This document shows, one piece after another, positions 30,905 through 31,704 of a stretch of DNA of 31,704 bases. The translations under genes were made by a program, and so were the position numbers. The notes beneath the pieces are model-generated. The model saw nothing but the letters and a program-made list of their open reading frames with translations, searched no databases and was not told the origin of the DNA. Source of the stretch: a virus; IMG/VR virus record IMGVR_UViG_3300044616_002294, positions 1-31,704 of that record; one strand, given 5' to 3'. Each line of letters starts with the position of its first letter. Positions within the stretch are counted from its first letter, which is position 1.

Positions 30905-30917
30905 CCCTCCGATTTGT

Positions 30918-31060
30918 TTCTAATCTATCCGTGGATTCCCCACGAACCCGCCACAAGCTTCTAATTCTGCCGTTCCAGCCGATTCCCGCCCCCGGCCAAG
31001 CCAAAGCCCTTTGTTTGCGGGATCTTTCGGCCTCCTTCCCCCTCCTTCGGCTTTTCTAAT
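30918..31060 (-). promoter_or_regulatory. putative right-end transposase binding sites (three)
   Basis: TTCTAAT cores start at 30918, 30959 and 31054. The first continues CTATCCGTGG, the second TCTGCCGTTC and the third CTACCTCGAC. The first two share TTCTAATnnnnCCGT and are 41 bp apart. They are inverted relative to the two cores near the left end. The 174 bases of this right-end region carry no gene. TTCTAA also occurs elsewhere by chance, for example at 21183. Confidence 0.45.
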
Positions 31061-31078
31061 CTACCTCGACCCACCGCC

Positions 31079-31083
31079 CCCTG
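31079..31083. repeat. right copy of 5-bp target-site duplication (CCCTG)
   Basis: CCCTG here matches 446-450. It is followed directly by the in-frame tail of the interrupted host gene. Confidence 0.5.
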
Positions 31084-31137
31084 TTTTCCATCGGCATGAA
31101 CGTGGAGAACCGGGGATTCGATCCCACCATGAACTGA
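31084..31137 (+). pseudogene. 3' tail of the host gene split by the prophage
   Basis: It encodes FSIGMNVENRGFDPTMN and a TGA stop, in the same frame as codon 150 of the gene at the left edge once CCCTG is collapsed. The stop is two bases before the next ATG, as expected in a host operon. Confidence 0.5.
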
Positions 31138-31139
31138 CC

Positions 31140-31583
31140 ATGCCCCCGGGAAAAAACGCCATCGTCGTGATGTTCAGCAGGGAGCAGGTGCGCCAGCGCA
31201 AGCTCAACCACTTCCTCAAGACCTTCGGGCCAGACGCGTTGCCGGAAGGCGCGGACTTGGCCGCGATGATGGGCAGCTTCCAGTTCCTAGTGGACGGCTG
31301 GAACGACGACCCCAACGAACTCTACGCCATCCCGGAGATCCGGAAATTCTACCAGCACTTCCACAACGTCTGGCCGTATTGGTTCTACTTCTGCGACCTC
31401 CACACCGAGACGCTCCAGATGATGACCCTCTGCCTGCTTCCCAACCTCCAGGGCTTCAAGCGCCTCGGCGAACCCAAGGCCGCCGTCGAATACGACCCGC
31501 AGGATCTGATCACGTTCATCTCGAAAAACTTCATCCCCCTCAACCTGATGATGGAACGCGCCGGGATGAGCGAGATGGACTGA
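31140..31583 (+). CDS. host gene of unknown function, 3' end at IS junction
   Basis: The ATG at 31140 gives 147 residues (MPPGKNAIVVMFSREQVRQRK..., ending ERAGMSEMD). A longer frame exists upstream, but its start would lie inside the prophage end. Aromatic-rich centre: HFHNVWPYWFYFCDLHTETLQ. The TGA stop coincides with the first three bases of the putative IS (31581), so the protein may be truncated and missing a C-terminal part. No family is recognised. It probably forms an operon with the split gene before it. Confidence 0.55.
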   Translation: MPPGKNAIVVMFSREQVRQRKLNHFLKTFGPDALPEGADLAAMMGSFQFLVDGWNDDPNELYAIPEIRKFYQHFHNVWPYWFYFCDLHTETLQMMTLCLLPNLQGFKRLGEPKAAVEYDPQDLITFISKNFIPLNLMMERAGMSEMD

Positions 31584-31704
31584 GCCGGACCCAGAAAATC
31601 AGGCCAGTGGCTAAGCTATGATTGTGGTGTGCGGGAGCGGCATTAAAACCGAACCGAACACACACAAAATGAAAGGCAAACGAAGAAGACACGATCCCGA
31701 ATTC
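31581..31704 (+). mobile_element. left end of a probable IS3-family element (partial)
   Basis: The sequence from 31581 starts TGAGCCGGACCC, matching the TGA-plus-C-rich style of IS3 terminal repeats. An open frame with an IS3 OrfA-like start follows 88 bases later. The element runs off the window, so the other end and the target duplication cannot be seen. Confidence 0.5.
31669..31704 (+). CDS. start of an IS3-type transposase OrfA (partial)
   Basis: Only twelve codons are in the window: MKGKRRRHDPEF. The Lys/Arg-rich start followed by H-x-PEF is typical of IS3-family OrfA proteins, where the helix-turn-helix follows. It is truncated by the window edge. Confidence 0.55.
   Translation, partial: MKGKRRRHDPEF

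Larger units (their letters stand above)
451..31078. mobile_element. complete transposable Mu-like prophage, divergent early and late arms
   Basis: This interval of about 30.6 kb holds a MuA-like transposase, a MuB-like ATPase, a repressor/Ner pair, and a Mu-style packaging and head series: gp25/26-like small proteins, DUF3486 small terminase, large terminase, DUF935 portal, nested protease/scaffold, capsid and DUF1320 connector. Long-tail genes follow. The boundaries come from the CCCTG repeats and inverted TTCTAA-type motifs at both ends. The termini proposed here do not read 5'-TG...CA-3' as in Mu, so they could be off by a few bases. Early genes run right and late genes run left from a central switch. 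This differs from Mu and resembles my recollection of the divergent layout of BcepMu-type phages. Confidence 0.75.

Noticed and set aside
449-31073. Alternative prophage ends of the canonical TG...CA type (449 and 31073)
   Set aside because: The 5-bp flanks (CACCC and CCGCC) do not match, and the distances to the end-motif cores are unequal (26 and 20 bp).
31011-31139. N-terminal extension of the right-flank host gene from a TTG codon
   Set aside because: The extension would begin inside the prophage end and cross the proposed junction. The ATG at 31140 follows the upstream stop by two bases.

Overview
The window looks like a stretch of a high-GC bacterial chromosome, probably Verrucomicrobiota. 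That guess rests on base composition and on peculiar oligonucleotide spacers (chains of AAATTC/CAAAATC, TTTAGAATT and CTGACCTCTGA) and is weak. It carries one apparently complete transposable (Mu-like) prophage of about 30.6 kb. I place the prophage at 451-31078. It is bracketed by a 5-bp direct repeat, CCCTG (446-450 and 31079-31083). Removing the interval plus one repeat copy fuses the open frame at the left edge to a short in-frame tail at 31084-31137, so the phage seems to have split a small host gene of unknown function. The next host gene (31140-31583) ends exactly where a probable IS3-family element begins.

The prophage has two divergent halves around a switch region at 21.2-21.9 kb. 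Going left (minus strand) from the switch: the LexA/CI-type repressor, a small membrane protein and an excisionase-like HTH protein; then lysis (holin-like protein, M15 endolysin); small Mu gp25/gp26-like proteins; terminase small and large subunits; a DUF935 portal with a large inserted module; protease with nested scaffold; decoration protein; major capsid; head-tail connectors; tail tube; an SGNH-hydrolase tail fibre flanked by two proteins sharing a 13-residue DPGDF repeat; tape measure; and a tail hub protein at the left end. No sheath or contractile baseplate genes were recognised, so the virion is probably a siphovirus.

Going right (plus strand) from the switch is the early region: a Ner/Cro-like HTH protein, several small unknown proteins, an ASCH-domain protein, a MuA-like DDE transposase, a small Arg-rich protein, a MuB-like AAA ATPase, small winged-helix and sigma-region-4-like proteins, a DNA methyltransferase and a 222-residue unknown. 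Both termini carry copies of a TTCTAA-containing motif in inverted orientation, as expected for transposase end-binding sites.

The genes read as one programme. The repressor holds the two divergent halves silent from a cluster of GCGAAT/ATTCGC half-sites. On induction the Ner-like protein and the transposase/ATPase pair would drive replicative transposition. The late operon then builds and releases the particle. The most unusual features are the cargo-like insertion inside the portal, the DPGDF repeat proteins flanking a compositionally distinct tail fibre, and substitutions at expected catalytic positions of the repressor and transposase. No gene-free stretch exceeds about 240 bases. No tRNA, rRNA or CRISPR array was seen.
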